Part shown: positions 45,989 to 56,055 of the stretch, one piece after another
Layout: every line of letters starts with the position of its first letter
Numbering within the stretch: position 1 is the first letter of the stretch
From: Rhodoferax sp.
Lineage (GTDB): Bacteria; Pseudomonadota; Gammaproteobacteria; Burkholderiales; Burkholderiaceae_C
Direction: 5' to 3'
Length of the DNA: 64,000 nucleotides
Assembly: GCA_003133245.1 (NCBI GenBank)
Contig: PKWM01000034.1
Coordinates: forward strand, 1-64,000
Notes under the pieces: model-generated
Told to the model about the DNA's origin: nothing
Databases searched by the model: none
Seen by the model: only the letters and a program-made list of their open reading frames with translations
Program-made: the position numbers and the translations under genes

Positions 45989-47023
45989 TTAGTCCTCCCG
46001 GGTGCCCAGCAAGCCCTTGGGCCGCAAGATCAGGATCAGCACCAGAAACAGGTAGGGCAAGAGCGGCGCCACCTGCGACAGCGTAAGTTTGACAAAAGAA
46101 TTGTCCATCGCTGCGGCACTCAACTGCAGGCCCAATTGCGAGGCCAGAGTGCCGATCGAGTAATCAAAAGCGACGGCAAAGGTCTGGATCAGTCCGATCA
46201 GCACCGAAGCCAGAAAAGCCCCGGAGAGCGAGCCCATACCACCGACTACCACCACCACAAAAATGACCGGGCCGACCGCTGCGGCCATTGAAGGTTCAGT
46301 CAGAAAAGTGCTGCCGCCAATCACGCCGGCCAACCCGGCCAGCCCGGCACCGGCAGCAAACACGATCGTGAACACCGCCGGTACGTTGTGGCCCAAGGCT
46401 TCAGCGGCATCAGGATGGGTGAGCGCAGCCTGGATGACCAACCCGATGCGGGTACGAATGAGCATTAGCCAGACCGAAACCAACATAACCAGTGCTACCA
46501 GCATCATGAAGGCGCGAGTTGCCGGGAACGGCGAGCACACCACGCGCACCGCCGCATCGGCAGAACTGCACAACTCGGCAGGCGCTGCGCCCCACATCAG
46601 GCTCAAACCCCTGAGGGAATGATTGATCAAAGTAAATGCGGGGCCCTGTAGCAACTCTGGCGGTCGGAATTCAATGGCAATGCGGCCCCAGATGAGTTGC
46701 ACCAGTTCGAGAATGACAAAGGTCAGGCCGAAGGTAATCAAGAGTTCGGGTACCTGCCCAAACTTATAAACCTTGCGCAGAAAATAACCCTCAAACAAGG
46801 CACCCAAGGCCGCCACCACCAGCGGGGCAAGCACCAGCGCAGGCCAGAACCCCAGCAGGCTGGCGATGGTGTAACCCACATACGCGCCCAGCATGTAGAA
46901 GCTGGCATGCGCGAAATTGAGCACGCCCATCATGCTGAAAATCAGCGTCAAACCCGAACTCAGCATGAAGAGCAACAGGCCATAACTCAGCCCGTTGAGC
47001 ATCGAAATGATGAAAAACTCCAT
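45989..47023 (-). CDS. ABC importer permease, LivH type (second cluster)
   Basis: A 344-residue permease with SGLTLIFSMMGVLNFAHASFYMLGAY near the N-terminus and VVVVGGMGSLSGAFLASVLIG near residue 260. It is longer than usual because of an insertion of about 50 residues (around LINHSLRGLSLMWGAAPAE) in a loop. First permease gene after the binding-protein terminator. Confidence 0.9.
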   Translation of the reverse strand: MEFFIISMLNGLSYGLLLFMLSSGLTLIFSMMGVLNFAHASFYMLGAYVGYTIASLLGFWPALVLAPLVVAALGALFEGYFLRKVYKFGQVPELLITFGLTFVILELVQLIWGRIAIEFRPPELLQGPAFTLINHSLRGLSLMWGAAPAELCSSADAAVRVVCSPFPATRAFMMLVALVMLVSVWLMLIRTRIGLVIQAALTHPDAAEALGHNVPAVFTIVFAAGAGLAGLAGVIGGSTFLTEPSMAAAVGPVIFVVVVVGGMGSLSGAFLASVLIGLIQTFAVAFDYSIGTLASQLGLQLSAAAMDNSFVKLTLSQVAPLLPYLFLVLILILRPKGLLGTRED

Positions 47024-47045
47024 TCAATCAGCCTTTTCTGTCCGA

Positions 47046-47083
47046 CAAAAAAAGAGCCCGATACGGTGCTCCCGACCGGGCTC
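47046..47083 (-). terminator. Terminator after the second binding-protein gene
   Basis: On the minus strand, GAGCCCG and CGGGCTC form a stem followed by TTTTTTT. It stands between the binding-protein gene and the LivH gene, as in the first importer, and should let only part of transcription run into the permease genes. Confidence 0.85.
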
Positions 47084-47099
47084 CTGTGGGATCAACTAA

Positions 47100-48362
47100 T
47101 CAGGCCGGACGCTTCATCTGGCAACTGGTCGGCGTGCTGGAGACGTAGTTCGGGTATTCCTTCAGCGGAACCAGCGTCATGCCGGTATTTTCCGGGCTGT
47201 AGGGGTACTTGGCACTGGCTTTCTCCCATACCGACATGTACAGCGGTTGCTGCAACTGATGGTCCGTCTTTCGCATTTCGACTTCGCCGTTGAAACTGTT
47301 GAACTTCAGACCTTCCATCGCCCTAGCCACCTTCACCGGATCGGTTGACTTGGCCTTGGCCATGGCGGCACCCAGCATCTCGAAAATACGGATAGTGGAA
47401 CCGGTATAGAAGTCGTCGTTGTATTTTTTCTTGAACTCGTCTTGCCATTTTTGCATCTGGCCACCCATGTTGTAATGGTTGTAGGCAATCTGATAGACGC
47501 GGCCCGCGCCGTTGGTGCCCAAGGCGGTTGGCGTTCCAGTTACGCCCGCATAGTAAGTAAAGAATTTTCCGGTGTAGCCCCCCTCATTGGCAGCCTTGAT
47601 GAGCAACGACAGATCGGAGCCCCAATTGCCCGTAATGACTGTGTCGGCGCCAGAGGCTTTGATCTTGGCAATGTAGGGTGCGAAGTCGCGCGTCTGTGCG
47701 ATCGGATGCAGGTCCTCGCCAACGATCTTGATATCAGGCCGCTTGCGCGCCAGCGTCTCCTTGGCGTACGCGGCCACTTGATGACCGTGCGAATAGTTTT
47801 GGTTAAGCAAATACACCTTTTTGATGTCCTTTTGCTCCGCCATGAAACTGCTCATGGCTTCCATCTTCATGGAGGTATCGGCATCAAACCGGAAGTGCCA
47901 GAAACTGCACTTGCTGTTGGTCAGATCCGGATCCACTGCCGAATCGTTGAGAAAAATGACTTCCTTGCCGGGGTTGCGCTCGTTGTACTTGGTCACGGCA
48001 TCCGACAGGGCCAAAGCCACGGAAGAGCCATTGCCCTGGATGATGTAGCGTACGCCCTGGTCAATTGCGGCTTTCAAGTCGTTCAAGCTTTCGGTGGGGC
48101 TAAGCTTGTTGTCCATTGCGGTGACTTCAAACTTGACTCCAGCCGGGTTGCCAGGGTGATCTGGGTTGCCGGGGGTCGACATACCGCTGAATTTTTCGGC
48201 AAAGAACTGGTAACCCTTGATCTGACTGGCACCTACCGGCCCGAGGATGCCGGTCAGCGGGTCAATCCGTACCATCTTGACGACCTCGCCTTTTTGGGCA
48301 AAGGCGCTACTGACACATAAAACGGCCACCGTGACTGCCACAACTCTCAATGCAAGTTTCAT
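47100..48362 (-). CDS. ABC importer substrate-binding protein (second cluster)
   Basis: A 420-residue periplasmic binding protein (Peripla_BP_6). Signal peptide at residues 1-22 (VVAVTVAVLCVSSAFA). The mature part opens VVKMVRIDPLTGILGPVGASQ and contains the inserted KFSGMSTPGNPDHPG loop. The ligand is unknown; the adjacent acyl-CoA synthetase suggests a branched, aromatic or fatty carboxylic acid. The start has AGGAG ahead of it. Confidence 0.88.
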   Translation of the reverse strand: MKLALRVVAVTVAVLCVSSAFAQKGEVVKMVRIDPLTGILGPVGASQIKGYQFFAEKFSGMSTPGNPDHPGNPAGVKFEVTAMDNKLSPTESLNDLKAAIDQGVRYIIQGNGSSVALALSDAVTKYNERNPGKEVIFLNDSAVDPDLTNSKCSFWHFRFDADTSMKMEAMSSFMAEQKDIKKVYLLNQNYSHGHQVAAYAKETLARKRPDIKIVGEDLHPIAQTRDFAPYIAKIKASGADTVITGNWGSDLSLLIKAANEGGYTGKFFTYYAGVTGTPTALGTNGAGRVYQIAYNHYNMGGQMQKWQDEFKKKYNDDFYTGSTIRIFEMLGAAMAKAKSTDPVKVARAMEGLKFNSFNGEVEMRKTDHQLQQPLYMSVWEKASAKYPYSPENTGMTLVPLKEYPNYVSSTPTSCQMKRPA

Positions 48363-48448
48363 AAGATCTCCTGGTTTGAATCAATTAACACCCCTACAGC
48401 GTACAAGTAATTGGGCCTTGCATCACGAGGGATTTCCCCTAGATCGAA

Positions 48449-50101
48449 TCACCCGTGCGACTCAGTTGCGTCCTCAGGTTCCCGGAACTTGTAATCCTTG
48501 AGCATCTCCCGCAATTTTGATTTCTGCATCTTGCCAGTGGCCCCGAGCGGAATTGCATCGACAAAGACGACGTCGTCGGGAATTTGCCACTTGGCGGTTT
48601 TACCGTCATAAAACTTGATCAGTTCGTTACGCGACACGGTGCTACCGGGTTTTTTGACGACCACGATGATGGGTCTCTCATCCCACTTGGGGTCTTTCAT
48701 GCCAACGCAAGCCGCCATCGCTACCGCCGGATGCGCCATCGCAATATTCTCCACATCAATTGAACTGATCCATTCACCGCCGGATTTGATGACATCCTTG
48801 CTGCGGTCGGTGATTTGCATGTAACCGTCGGCATTGATCGTCGCCACATCGCCGGTGGGGAACCAACCCTCTACCAACGGACTGCCACCCTCGCCTTTGA
48901 AGTAGTCACTGATAACCCAGGGTCCTTTGACCAGCAGATCACCATAAGTCTTTCCATCCCAGGGCAACTCCTCGCCAGCGCCATCGACAATTTTCATATC
49001 GACACCAAAAATACCGCGCCCCTGTTTCAGACGGATTTTCATTTTTTCGTCAGAAGACATCGTCAGATGCTTGTTTTTAAGGCTACAGACGGTACCCAGT
49101 GGCGACATCTCGGTCATGCCCCAGGCGTGCAGCACCTCCACGCCATAGTCATCATTGAAGGCCGTAATCATGGCGGGTGGACAGGCCGAGCCACCGATCA
49201 CGGTGCGCTTGAGCGTGGAAAAACGCAAACCACCCGCTTGCACGTGGCTGAGCATCATTTGCCAGATAGTGGGCACACCGGCCGCAAAATTGACTTTTTC
49301 ACTCTCGATCAATTCGAAAATCGACTTGCCATCCATCGCTGGCCCCGGGAACACCAACTTGGCACCGGTCATGGCCGCTGAGTAGGGTAAGCCCCAGGCG
49401 TTGACGTGGAACATCGGCACTACTGGTAACACGGTGTCGCGTGCGCTCATGTTCAAAGCATCGGGCAGAGCACTGGCAAGGGCATGCAGCAGGGTGGAGC
49501 GATGGCTGAACAAAGCGGCCTTCGGGTTGCCGGTGGTGCCGCTCGTGTAGCACATGCTCGAAGCCGAGTTTTCATCAAACGAAGGCCACTGGTAATTGCT
49601 GCTTTGTGCGCCGATCCAAGCTTCATAACTGATCAAGCCGGGAATTTCGCTATCAACAGGCAGCTTGTTGGCATCACACAAGGCCACAAAATGCTTAATG
49701 GTGGTGCAGCGGCCATGAACCGCTTTCACAATTGGCAGAAAACTCATGTCGAAGCAAAGCACTGAGTCTTCAGCGTGGTTGGCAATCCAGACAATTTGGT
49801 CCGGGTGCAATCGTGGATTGAGCGTGTGCAACACGCGGCCTGAACCGCTCACCCCAAAATACAGTTCCAAGTGGCGGTAGCCATTCCATGCGAGAGTGGC
49901 GACGCGGTCACTGAAGGCCAGATTCAAACCATCCAGCGCATTGGCAACCTGGCGCGCCCGCTGGCCCGCATCCTTGTAGGTGTAGCGATGAATATCGCCT
50001 TCCACCCGGCGCGACACAATTTCTCCGTTGCCATGGTGGCGCTCGGCAAACTCAATCAAGGACGAAATCAATAACTGTTGGTTTTGCATTAACCCGAGCA
50101 T
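48449..50101 (-). CDS. Acyl-CoA synthetase (fatty-acid/aryl acid-CoA ligase)
   Basis: A 550-residue AMP-forming ligase. Motifs: MCYTSGTTGNPKAALFSHRS (P-loop), HAWGMTEMSPLGTVCS, GWFPTGDVATINADGYMQITDRSKDVIKSGGEWIS and the C-terminal Lys in PLGATGKMQKSKLRE. The sequence type is that of medium/long-chain or methylthiopropionate-CoA ligases, so the substrate is open. Start at 50101, 8 bases after AGGAG; a much longer open frame upstream crosses the divergent selO gene and is not used. Confidence 0.88.
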   Translation of the reverse strand: MLGLMQNQQLLISSLIEFAERHHGNGEIVSRRVEGDIHRYTYKDAGQRARQVANALDGLNLAFSDRVATLAWNGYRHLELYFGVSGSGRVLHTLNPRLHPDQIVWIANHAEDSVLCFDMSFLPIVKAVHGRCTTIKHFVALCDANKLPVDSEIPGLISYEAWIGAQSSNYQWPSFDENSASSMCYTSGTTGNPKAALFSHRSTLLHALASALPDALNMSARDTVLPVVPMFHVNAWGLPYSAAMTGAKLVFPGPAMDGKSIFELIESEKVNFAAGVPTIWQMMLSHVQAGGLRFSTLKRTVIGGSACPPAMITAFNDDYGVEVLHAWGMTEMSPLGTVCSLKNKHLTMSSDEKMKIRLKQGRGIFGVDMKIVDGAGEELPWDGKTYGDLLVKGPWVISDYFKGEGGSPLVEGWFPTGDVATINADGYMQITDRSKDVIKSGGEWISSIDVENIAMAHPAVAMAACVGMKDPKWDERPIIVVVKKPGSTVSRNELIKFYDGKTAKWQIPDDVVFVDAIPLGATGKMQKSKLREMLKDYKFREPEDATESHG

Positions 50102-50214
50102 GAGAGAACTCCTGAAAAAGGTAAATTGACAGCCAAGCGCATAGTACTGCGAATTTTTTATCAAGATAACCCTACAGATGCCGCGTAGCCCGGCCATGCG
50201 AGACAATTCTCGCC

Positions 50215-51735
50215 ATGAATAGCACACCCCCCAGCGAGAGAGATTTGGATCTGGGTTGCATCTGGAACAACAGTTTTGCCAAACTGGGAAATAATTTTTA
50301 TACCCGCTTGTTACCCCAACCACTGCCTGCGCCCCACTGGATTGGCCACAGCTGCGCGCTGGCGCGCAAGTTGGGTCTGGCCGAGCACTGGCTCGCATCG
50401 CAGGAGCTACTGCAAGCACTATCGGGCAACCGCATGATCAACGGTACCCAGCCATTGGCCAGTGTTTATAGTGGTCATCAATTTGGTAGGTGGGCGGGTC
50501 AGTTGGGCGACGGCCGCGCCGTGTTGCTGGGTGAAACCAGCGGCCTGGAAATGCAACTCAAAGGATCGGGCCGCACTCCCTATTCGCGCATGGGCGACGG
50601 GCGGGCCGTTTTACGAAGCAGTATTCGGGAATTTCTGTGCAGCGAAGCGATGCATGGTTTGGGTATTGCCACCACACGCGCCTTGTGCGTGATTGGTTCA
50701 GATGCACCGGTGCAGCGAGAAACGATAGAGACTGCGGCGGTACTCACACGGGTTGCACCCAGCTTCATCCGCTTTGGTCACTTCGAGCATTATTCAGCCA
50801 ACAACCAGATCACCCAGCTCAAAACGTTGGCGGATTATGTAATTGAACGTTTTTATCCGGAATGCCGATGGAGCGACAAGTTTGCCGGCAATCCTTATGT
50901 CGCCTTGCTGGAAGCAGTGTGCATTCGCACCGCCAGGATGGTGGCCCAGTGGCAGGCCGTTGGTTTTTGCCACGGCGTCATGAATACCGACAACATGAGC
51001 GTGCTGGGCCTGAGCCTTGACTACGGTCCATTTCAGTTTTTGGATGCCTTCAAACCCAACCATATTTGCAACCACTCTGACACTGAAGGCCGTTACGCTT
51101 TTAACCAACAACCCAACATCGCCTACTGGAACCTGTTTTGTCTGGGGCAGTCGATGCTCGGGCTGATTGGCGAGCCGCAACTGGCACTGCTAGCGCTGGA
51201 CTCATTCAAGATCGAATTTCCCGCCACGCTGCATCGTTTGATGTGCACCAAACTGGGGCTGGTGGATGTGGGGAGCAGTGGCAGCCCTCTCCCGGTGGAA
51301 GAAGGCGTCAACTTCCAGGCAGACAAGGCACTGATAGAAGACATCCTGAAATTGTTGACGCATGACGGAGTGGACTACACTATTTTCTGGCGACGCCTGA
51401 GCAACGCCAGGGGCGGCACTGAGACCGATTCTGTGCGAGACCTGTTTGTCAATCGGAGCGTTTTTGATGCTTGGCTGCTGCGCTATTCGGAGCGAATTGT
51501 GAATCTTCCAAAGCAGCAGGTTACTGATTTGATGCTTCAGTCCAACCCAAAATTTGTGCTGCGCAATTATCTTTGCGAGCAAGCGATTGAACAGGCAAAA
51601 CTGAAAGACTTTTCCGGCGTTGCCACTCTGCTGGCGTTACTGGAATCACCTTTTGAAGAGCATCCGGGCTTTCACAACTACGCCGATTTCCCGCCCGATT
51701 GGGCCAATGACATTCAGATCAGTTGCAGTTCTTAG
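50215..51735 (+). CDS. selO: SelO/YdiU-family protein adenylyltransferase
   Basis: A 506-residue pseudokinase-fold protein that transfers AMP to protein Ser/Thr/Tyr residues, linked to redox stress. The family stretches [33 protein letters not shown]-like [20 protein letters not shown], and [16 protein letters not shown] are present, as is the conserved C-terminal Cys in QISCSS (selenocysteine in animals). It heads a run of genes ending with ppiC. msrB follows by 7 bases, which fits shared redox control. Confidence 0.93.
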   Translation: MNSTPPSERDLDLGCIWNNSFAKLGNNFYTRLLPQPLPAPHWIGHSCALARKLGLAEHWLASQELLQALSGNRMINGTQPLASVYSGHQFGRWAGQLGDGRAVLLGETSGLEMQLKGSGRTPYSRMGDGRAVLRSSIREFLCSEAMHGLGIATTRALCVIGSDAPVQRETIETAAVLTRVAPSFIRFGHFEHYSANNQITQLKTLADYVIERFYPECRWSDKFAGNPYVALLEAVCIRTARMVAQWQAVGFCHGVMNTDNMSVLGLSLDYGPFQFLDAFKPNHICNHSDTEGRYAFNQQPNIAYWNLFCLGQSMLGLIGEPQLALLALDSFKIEFPATLHRLMCTKLGLVDVGSSGSPLPVEEGVNFQADKALIEDILKLLTHDGVDYTIFWRRLSNARGGTETDSVRDLFVNRSVFDAWLLRYSERIVNLPKQQVTDLMLQSNPKFVLRNYLCEQAIEQAKLKDFSGVATLLALLESPFEEHPGFHNYADFPPDWANDIQISCSS

Positions 51736-51742
51736 GAGTTCC

Positions 51743-52153
51743 ATGGCCTACAAAATTGAAAAAACCGAAGCACAGTGGCAAGCCATTCTGAAAGAGAAAG
51801 GTGCCGAACCCTTGGCCTTTGCGATCACCCGCAATCAAGCCACCGAGCGCCCTTACAGCGGCAAGTGGGAGGGCCATCAGGCAGCAGGTGTTTACCGTTG
51901 CATTTGCTGCAACAAAGCCTTGTTTGACGCGAGCACAAAATTTGAATCCCATTGTGGCTGGCCGAGCTTCTTCCGGCCCATCGACGAGACAACAGTCAGC
52001 ACCGAAGCGGACAACAATCTGTCGATGCGTCGCACAGAAGTACATTGTCCGGACTGCGGCGCACATCTGGGCCATGTCTTTGAAGACGGTCCACCGCCAA
52101 CGGGTCTGCGCTACTGCATGAACTCAGCTTCGTTAAACTTCACCCCTACATGA
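51743..52153 (+). CDS. msrB: Methionine-R-sulfoxide reductase B
   Basis: A 136-residue MsrB that reduces the R form of methionine sulfoxide. Zinc ligands are in [11 protein letters not shown] and [12 protein letters not shown]; the catalytic Cys is in [14 protein letters not shown] follows TAGGAG by 6 bases. Its end overlaps the yciB start (ATGA). Confidence 0.95.
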   Translation: MAYKIEKTEAQWQAILKEKGAEPLAFAITRNQATERPYSGKWEGHQAAGVYRCICCNKALFDASTKFESHCGWPSFFRPIDETTVSTEADNNLSMRRTEVHCPDCGAHLGHVFEDGPPPTGLRYCMNSASLNFTPT

Positions 52154-52695
52154 AAATACTGATCGACTTCTTTCCCATCCTGTTGTTTTTTGGCGCTTAC
52201 AAGATTTATGACATCTATGTTGGCACCAGCGTGCTGATGGCAGCCACTCTGATTCAGATGGGTCTGATTTATGCGCTGGACCACAAACTGACAGTCATGC
52301 ACAAGATCACGCTGGCCCTGGTGTTGGTATTCGGCAGCCTGACACTGCTGCTGCACGACGAGCGCTTTATCAAATGGAAACCCACCGTGCTGTACGCCGC
52401 CATGGCCATTGGGCTGGCGCTGGCCGTGTGGGTCTGGAAGAAAAACTTTCTCAAACTCATGCTCGGCAGTCAATTGGAGTTGCCCGAGCCGGTGTGGATG
52501 CGGCTCAACCTCGTATGGGTCGCCTATTGCGTGTTCATGGCGGCCATCAATGGCTATGTGGCAGCCTACTACAGCACCGAAGCCTGGGTTAATTTCAAGC
52601 TCTGGGGCTACGCGTTTCCGCTGGCATTCATAGTCGGCCAGGGTTTCTACATCGCACGATACTTGAAACCTGAAGAACCCAAGGTTAAGCAATGA
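52150..52695 (+). CDS. yciB: Inner-membrane-spanning protein YciB (septation protein A family)
   Basis: A 181-residue membrane protein with five likely helices. It opens [21 protein letters not shown], the hallmark of the family, and has [18 protein letters not shown]. Members take part in envelope integrity and cell division. Overlaps msrB and bolA by 4 bases each. Confidence 0.95.
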   Translation: MKILIDFFPILLFFGAYKIYDIYVGTSVLMAATLIQMGLIYALDHKLTVMHKITLALVLVFGSLTLLLHDERFIKWKPTVLYAAMAIGLALAVWVWKKNFLKLMLGSQLELPEPVWMRLNLVWVAYCVFMAAINGYVAAYYSTEAWVNFKLWGYAFPLAFIVGQGFYIARYLKPEEPKVKQ

Positions 52696-52976
52696 CACTT
52701 TCACCGGCACCCAGCGTAGCGCAACTTGAGCAGCGCCTGCGCGAAACGCTGCAACCCGTCACGCTGGCGGTGATCGATGAGAGTTGCCAGCACGACGGCC
52801 ACGCCGGTGCCAACGGTAGCGGCTTTGGCACGCACTTCCGGGTGCGCATCACTTCACATTTATTTACCGGCAAATCTGCCGTCATGCGGCATCGACTTGT
52901 GTATGATGCTCTGCGAGAATTCATGGATCAAGGCCTGCATGCCCTGGCCATTGAAGCCGGGCTGCCACCGGTTTGA
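52692..52976 (+). CDS. bolA: BolA-family protein
   Basis: A 94-residue BolA. It holds the family core [30 protein letters not shown], with the conserved His and the helix used with monothiol glutaredoxins for iron-sulfur handling. ATG overlaps the yciB stop. Confidence 0.92.
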   Translation: MTLSPAPSVAQLEQRLRETLQPVTLAVIDESCQHDGHAGANGSGFGTHFRVRITSHLFTGKSAVMRHRLVYDALREFMDQGLHALAIEAGLPPV

Positions 52977-53025
52977 ATTTTGTTCAAATCTGTTTGTTTA
53001 ATAACTTGTCACTTAGGAAATACGA

Positions 53026-53811
53026 ATGAAGATGAAACTTTTATCAGTGATCGCCAGCGCCGCTTTGCTGGCATCTCTGGCACCGGTTGTACTGGCGCAA
53101 AACGTGGCCATCGTCAATGGCAAGGCTATTCCAAAATCGCGCGTCGATGTGCTCGCCGAGCAGGTGGCGCGCAGCGGTCGCCCCATTACCCCTGAAATGC
53201 AAGGGCAACTCAAGGACGAAGTCATTGCCCGTGAAATTTTCATCCAGGAAGCCCAAAAACAGGGGCTTGATACCACCAAAGATTTCAAAGACCAAATGGA
53301 GCTGGCACGCCAGACGCTTCTGATCCGTGAGCTGTTCAGCAATTATCAAAAAACCAACCCGGTTGCGGACGCCGATATCAAGGCCGAGTACGACAAGTTT
53401 GCCGCCGCCAACACTGGCAAGGAATACCATGCCCACCACATTCTGGTGGCCAAGGAAAGCGAAGCCAAAGCCATCATTGCCCAATTGAAAAAAGGCGGCA
53501 AGTTTGAAGAGATCGCGAAAAAATCTTCCAAAGACACAGGCTCCGGTGCCAAGGGCGGGGACCTTGACTGGGCCAACCCCAAAAACTTCGTCCCCGAATT
53601 CTCCGAAGCCCTGACCAAGCTGGCCAAAGGCAAGACCACCGAAACACCGGTCAAGACCCAATTTGGTTACCACATCATCCGCCTTGATGACGTGCGTGAC
53701 GCCCAGTTACCAAAATTTGACGACGTCAAGCCGCAGATTGCACAGCAACTGTTGCAGCAAAAAATGGCCAAGTACCAGGAAGAACTGCGCGCCAAGGCCA
53801 AGGTCGAATAA
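53026..53811 (+). CDS. Exported parvulin-type peptidyl-prolyl isomerase
   Basis: A 261-residue protein with a signal peptide (residues 1-24, ending VVLAQ), an N-terminal helical chaperone-like part, and one parvulin domain (residues 135-230: EYHAHHILVAKESEAKAII, GGDLDWANPKNFVPEFSEAL, TQFGYHIIRLDDV). It helps folding of envelope proteins in the periplasm. Last gene of the selO-msrB-yciB-bolA run, 49 bases after bolA, possibly with its own promoter. Confidence 0.92.
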   Translation: MKMKLLSVIASAALLASLAPVVLAQNVAIVNGKAIPKSRVDVLAEQVARSGRPITPEMQGQLKDEVIAREIFIQEAQKQGLDTTKDFKDQMELARQTLLIRELFSNYQKTNPVADADIKAEYDKFAAANTGKEYHAHHILVAKESEAKAIIAQLKKGGKFEEIAKKSSKDTGSGAKGGDLDWANPKNFVPEFSEALTKLAKGKTTETPVKTQFGYHIIRLDDVRDAQLPKFDDVKPQIAQQLLQQKMAKYQEELRAKAKVE

Positions 53812-53878
53812 GCCGACTGGCGACCGGCTCAGACTGCTTCAGGTTTGAGCTGGCGCTGGCGGGGTTCTCTTGGATTGC

Positions 53879-54511
53879 TCAACGTTGGGGCCTGGCCCTC
53901 TGGATGAGCGCATCAACAACTCGAAGGGCTTGAACGTCCCCTTTTGCCAATTCCGGGGAAGTCACATACCTGCCGTTGACCACCAGTGTCGGAACACCGT
54001 CGATCTGATAGCTCTTGGCGAGCTGGTTGGCGGCGCCGAGTTTTGACGACACTGAAAATCCTTTCATTGCGCCGGCAAGCTTGGCCCCGTCAACGCCAAT
54101 GGCCGCTGCGAATGTCGTTATCGCGGCGTCATTGTCCAGGCGCAGGCGCTGCTGGTGAACGGCTCTGTAAACCCTCGGATGAATGTCATTGCCCACGCCC
54201 ATCGCCTCCAGGGCGTAGAAGAGCTTTTGGTACGGGACTTGTGCATCCTGCCAAGCCACCGGAACGCGCCGAAAGTTCACATAGGCAGGCAAGGCTTTCA
54301 CCCACGGCTCCAGCGCGGGTTCCAATTCATTGCAGTGAGGGCACCAGTAGCCAAAAAACTCCATCACTTCGATCTTGCCCGGAACGGCCACGGGCATCGG
54401 GGTCTGTAGTTTGAGGTAATCCGTGCCTTCAACCACCTCGGTCGCCGCATGGGCAAATTGGGCCAAGACAGGGGTGGCAGCCATTGCGATGGCAAAGTCG
54501 CGACGATTCAT
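53879..54511 (-). CDS. dsbA: Thiol:disulfide interchange protein, DsbA family
   Basis: A 210-residue periplasmic oxidoreductase. Signal peptide residues 1-22 (ending AHAA), active-site CPHC in FFGYWCPHCNELEP, and the cis-Pro loop DGVPTLVVNGRYVTS. It introduces disulfides into exported proteins. Convergent with the isomerase gene. Confidence 0.93.
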   Translation of the reverse strand: MNRRDFAIAMAATPVLAQFAHAATEVVEGTDYLKLQTPMPVAVPGKIEVMEFFGYWCPHCNELEPALEPWVKALPAYVNFRRVPVAWQDAQVPYQKLFYALEAMGVGNDIHPRVYRAVHQQRLRLDNDAAITTFAAAIGVDGAKLAGAMKGFSVSSKLGAANQLAKSYQIDGVPTLVVNGRYVTSPELAKGDVQALRVVDALIQRARPQR

Positions 54512-54719
54512 TTACGGTCCTTTTCTAATTGCAGTTGAAGCTCAAGGCAGTGCAGATGAATCAACGTTTTCAGCCCTGGCGGGAATACCTGGCCTGCTTA
54601 ATACGCTCGCTCAAAACAAGACTGTCGAGCTCGTAGCGCACGTTCAAGCCATAAGCCAACTATAACTGGCGTCCATCAAGAAAATGTGTAGGCTTTGTAA
54701 TGCAGAACTTAGGGCATGG

Positions 54720-55526
54720 TTAATGTGGTTTGCGTCCACGGACAGAAATCATTGGCGGTTGGGAGAGGTCCAGCGCACCAGTTCGCACGTTCTCAAGGTG
54801 CTGTCCAATTTCGTCATCAGTTGCTATGCCATTGATCAGTAAATCGTTTCGAATCATCTTTATCGTGGCAATTTCTAATGGCGTGCATTCCGGCAAGGTG
54901 ATCGGGAAATAAGCCTCGGCCGCAATGTCTGCCATTCCGATTCCACGAAACATTCGCGGCAGTTTTCGGCCGAAGGACAGGTCCGCCCCCCGATTCGACA
55001 ACAGCGTCCTGAACCCCCGTCTGATCCTATTAGCTAGTTCTTGTTCAGGGCCGTATGCGTCTATGCAGCTCAAAGGCTGAAGCGCTGGATCGGCGTCCTC
55101 GATCACCAGCCAACCGCCGGGTTTCAGTGTGGAAATCATATTCCGGAATGCGCGTTCCCGCTCGGGAACGTGGACCAAGACCAGCCGAGCGTGCACCAGA
55201 TCAAATAATTCACCGGGTGGAGGGTCGCGCGCCACGTCATGGTTGCGCACTTCCACATTTTGGGATGCCGCCTCCTTCATCCAAGAGTCGTCGATGTCAG
55301 TTGCCAGTACGTGCCCGGCATACCCAACACGCTCCGCGATCATTCGGACTAGCGTAGGGCCTCCAGCGCCCACCTCCCAGCAGTGCCATCCAGCAGCCAT
55401 GCCGCAAGCGTCGAACTGTCGAAGCGTGACAGGGTCGAACAGCGCTGACAACGCGGCGAAGCGCTGCGCCGCTTCTGTCTTCCGGTTTTCCAGGAGGTAG
55501 TCAGTGTTGGACATCAATTTCTTCAT
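54720..55526 (-). CDS. SAM-dependent methyltransferase (class I, DUF/UbiE-like)
   Basis: A class I methyltransferase of about 268 residues. The SAM motifs are WHCWEVGAGGPTLVRMIAERVG (motif I), VLATDIDDSWMKEAA, NHDVARDPP, LFDLVHARLVLVHVPERERAFRNM and LKPGGWLVIEDAD. The substrate is not visible. Start taken at MKKLMSNTDYLLENRK; in-frame ATGs further up lie in sequence next to the group II intron end. The intron could have displaced the native promoter or N-terminus. Confidence 0.7.
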   Translation of the reverse strand: MKKLMSNTDYLLENRKTEAAQRFAALSALFDPVTLRQFDACGMAAGWHCWEVGAGGPTLVRMIAERVGYAGHVLATDIDDSWMKEAASQNVEVRNHDVARDPPPGELFDLVHARLVLVHVPERERAFRNMISTLKPGGWLVIEDADPALQPLSCIDAYGPEQELANRIRRGFRTLLSNRGADLSFGRKLPRMFRGIGMADIAAEAYFPITLPECTPLEIATIKMIRNDLLINGIATDDEIGQHLENVRTGALDLSQPPMISVRGRKPH

Positions 55527-55588
55527 ACTCGCGTCGCGTTCCTGGTTGAGCACAATGGGCTCCATATTTAATCGCCGCATGACGCCCA

Positions 55589-55914
55589 ATCGGCATAGGG
55601 GGTCCCCCGCAATGGAAGACACCCCTCACACACCACCGGACATACGGGTCACGTATCCGGCGGTTCCTTGAAACTTCGTTGCTCTCATGCTGCCTTGGCC
55701 TTTGCCAATCCGGGCAACCCCATTTGACGAAACAACTTTGGAGGCAGTGCCAGATGAGTGCTGGCGTTTTGCTCAGGCGCCATGGCTCATGCGCGCTCTT
55801 GCTTGTATTCCAAGCCTCGCGCACGCTGACCCCGCGTTTCGCTAATTCGCGGTAACCCGCGCTGCCCCATTGTTTCCATGCGTAGCATCGTAACCGCCGT
55901 CGCACCCATCGCGC
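55589..55914 (-). mobile_element. Group II intron, 3' remnant
   Basis: The minus strand carries the 3' end of a bacterial group II intron: the tail of the intron-encoded protein, then domain V (about 55631-55666; GAACCGCCGGATACG paired with CGTATGTCCGGTGGT), domain VI (about 55595-55626) and the 3' boundary CCGAT at 55589. The 5' part, including RNA domains I-III and the reverse transcriptase, is missing. It ends next to the methyltransferase gene. Confidence 0.8.
55685..55914 (-). pseudogene. Group II intron maturase/reverse transcriptase, C-terminal fragment
   Basis: The fragment WVRRRLRCYAWKQWGSAGYREL then GVSVREAWNTSKSAHEPWRLSKTPAL is the maturase C-terminus. A frameshift near 55752 moves the frame; in the other frame it ends LPPKLFRQMGLPGLAKA and a TGA at 55685-55687. 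Broken twice (5' truncation and frameshift), so it cannot be active. Confidence 0.8.
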
Positions 55915-56055
55915 TGTCGCGAGACATTTGCCGCCCAGCCGACAGCGTAGGCGAATGACTCCTTCCGCTTGCGGATTCAATATGTCCCTTGCAAGAATCA
56001 AAACCTGTTACTCACACCAGGGACGCCGCCCGCAGCCCAAGCCCTGCCGACACAA

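Noticed and set aside
50102-50419. Longer N-terminus for the acyl-CoA synthetase.
   Set aside because: It would run through the divergent selO start; the ATG at 50101 has a good AGGAG site and matches family length.
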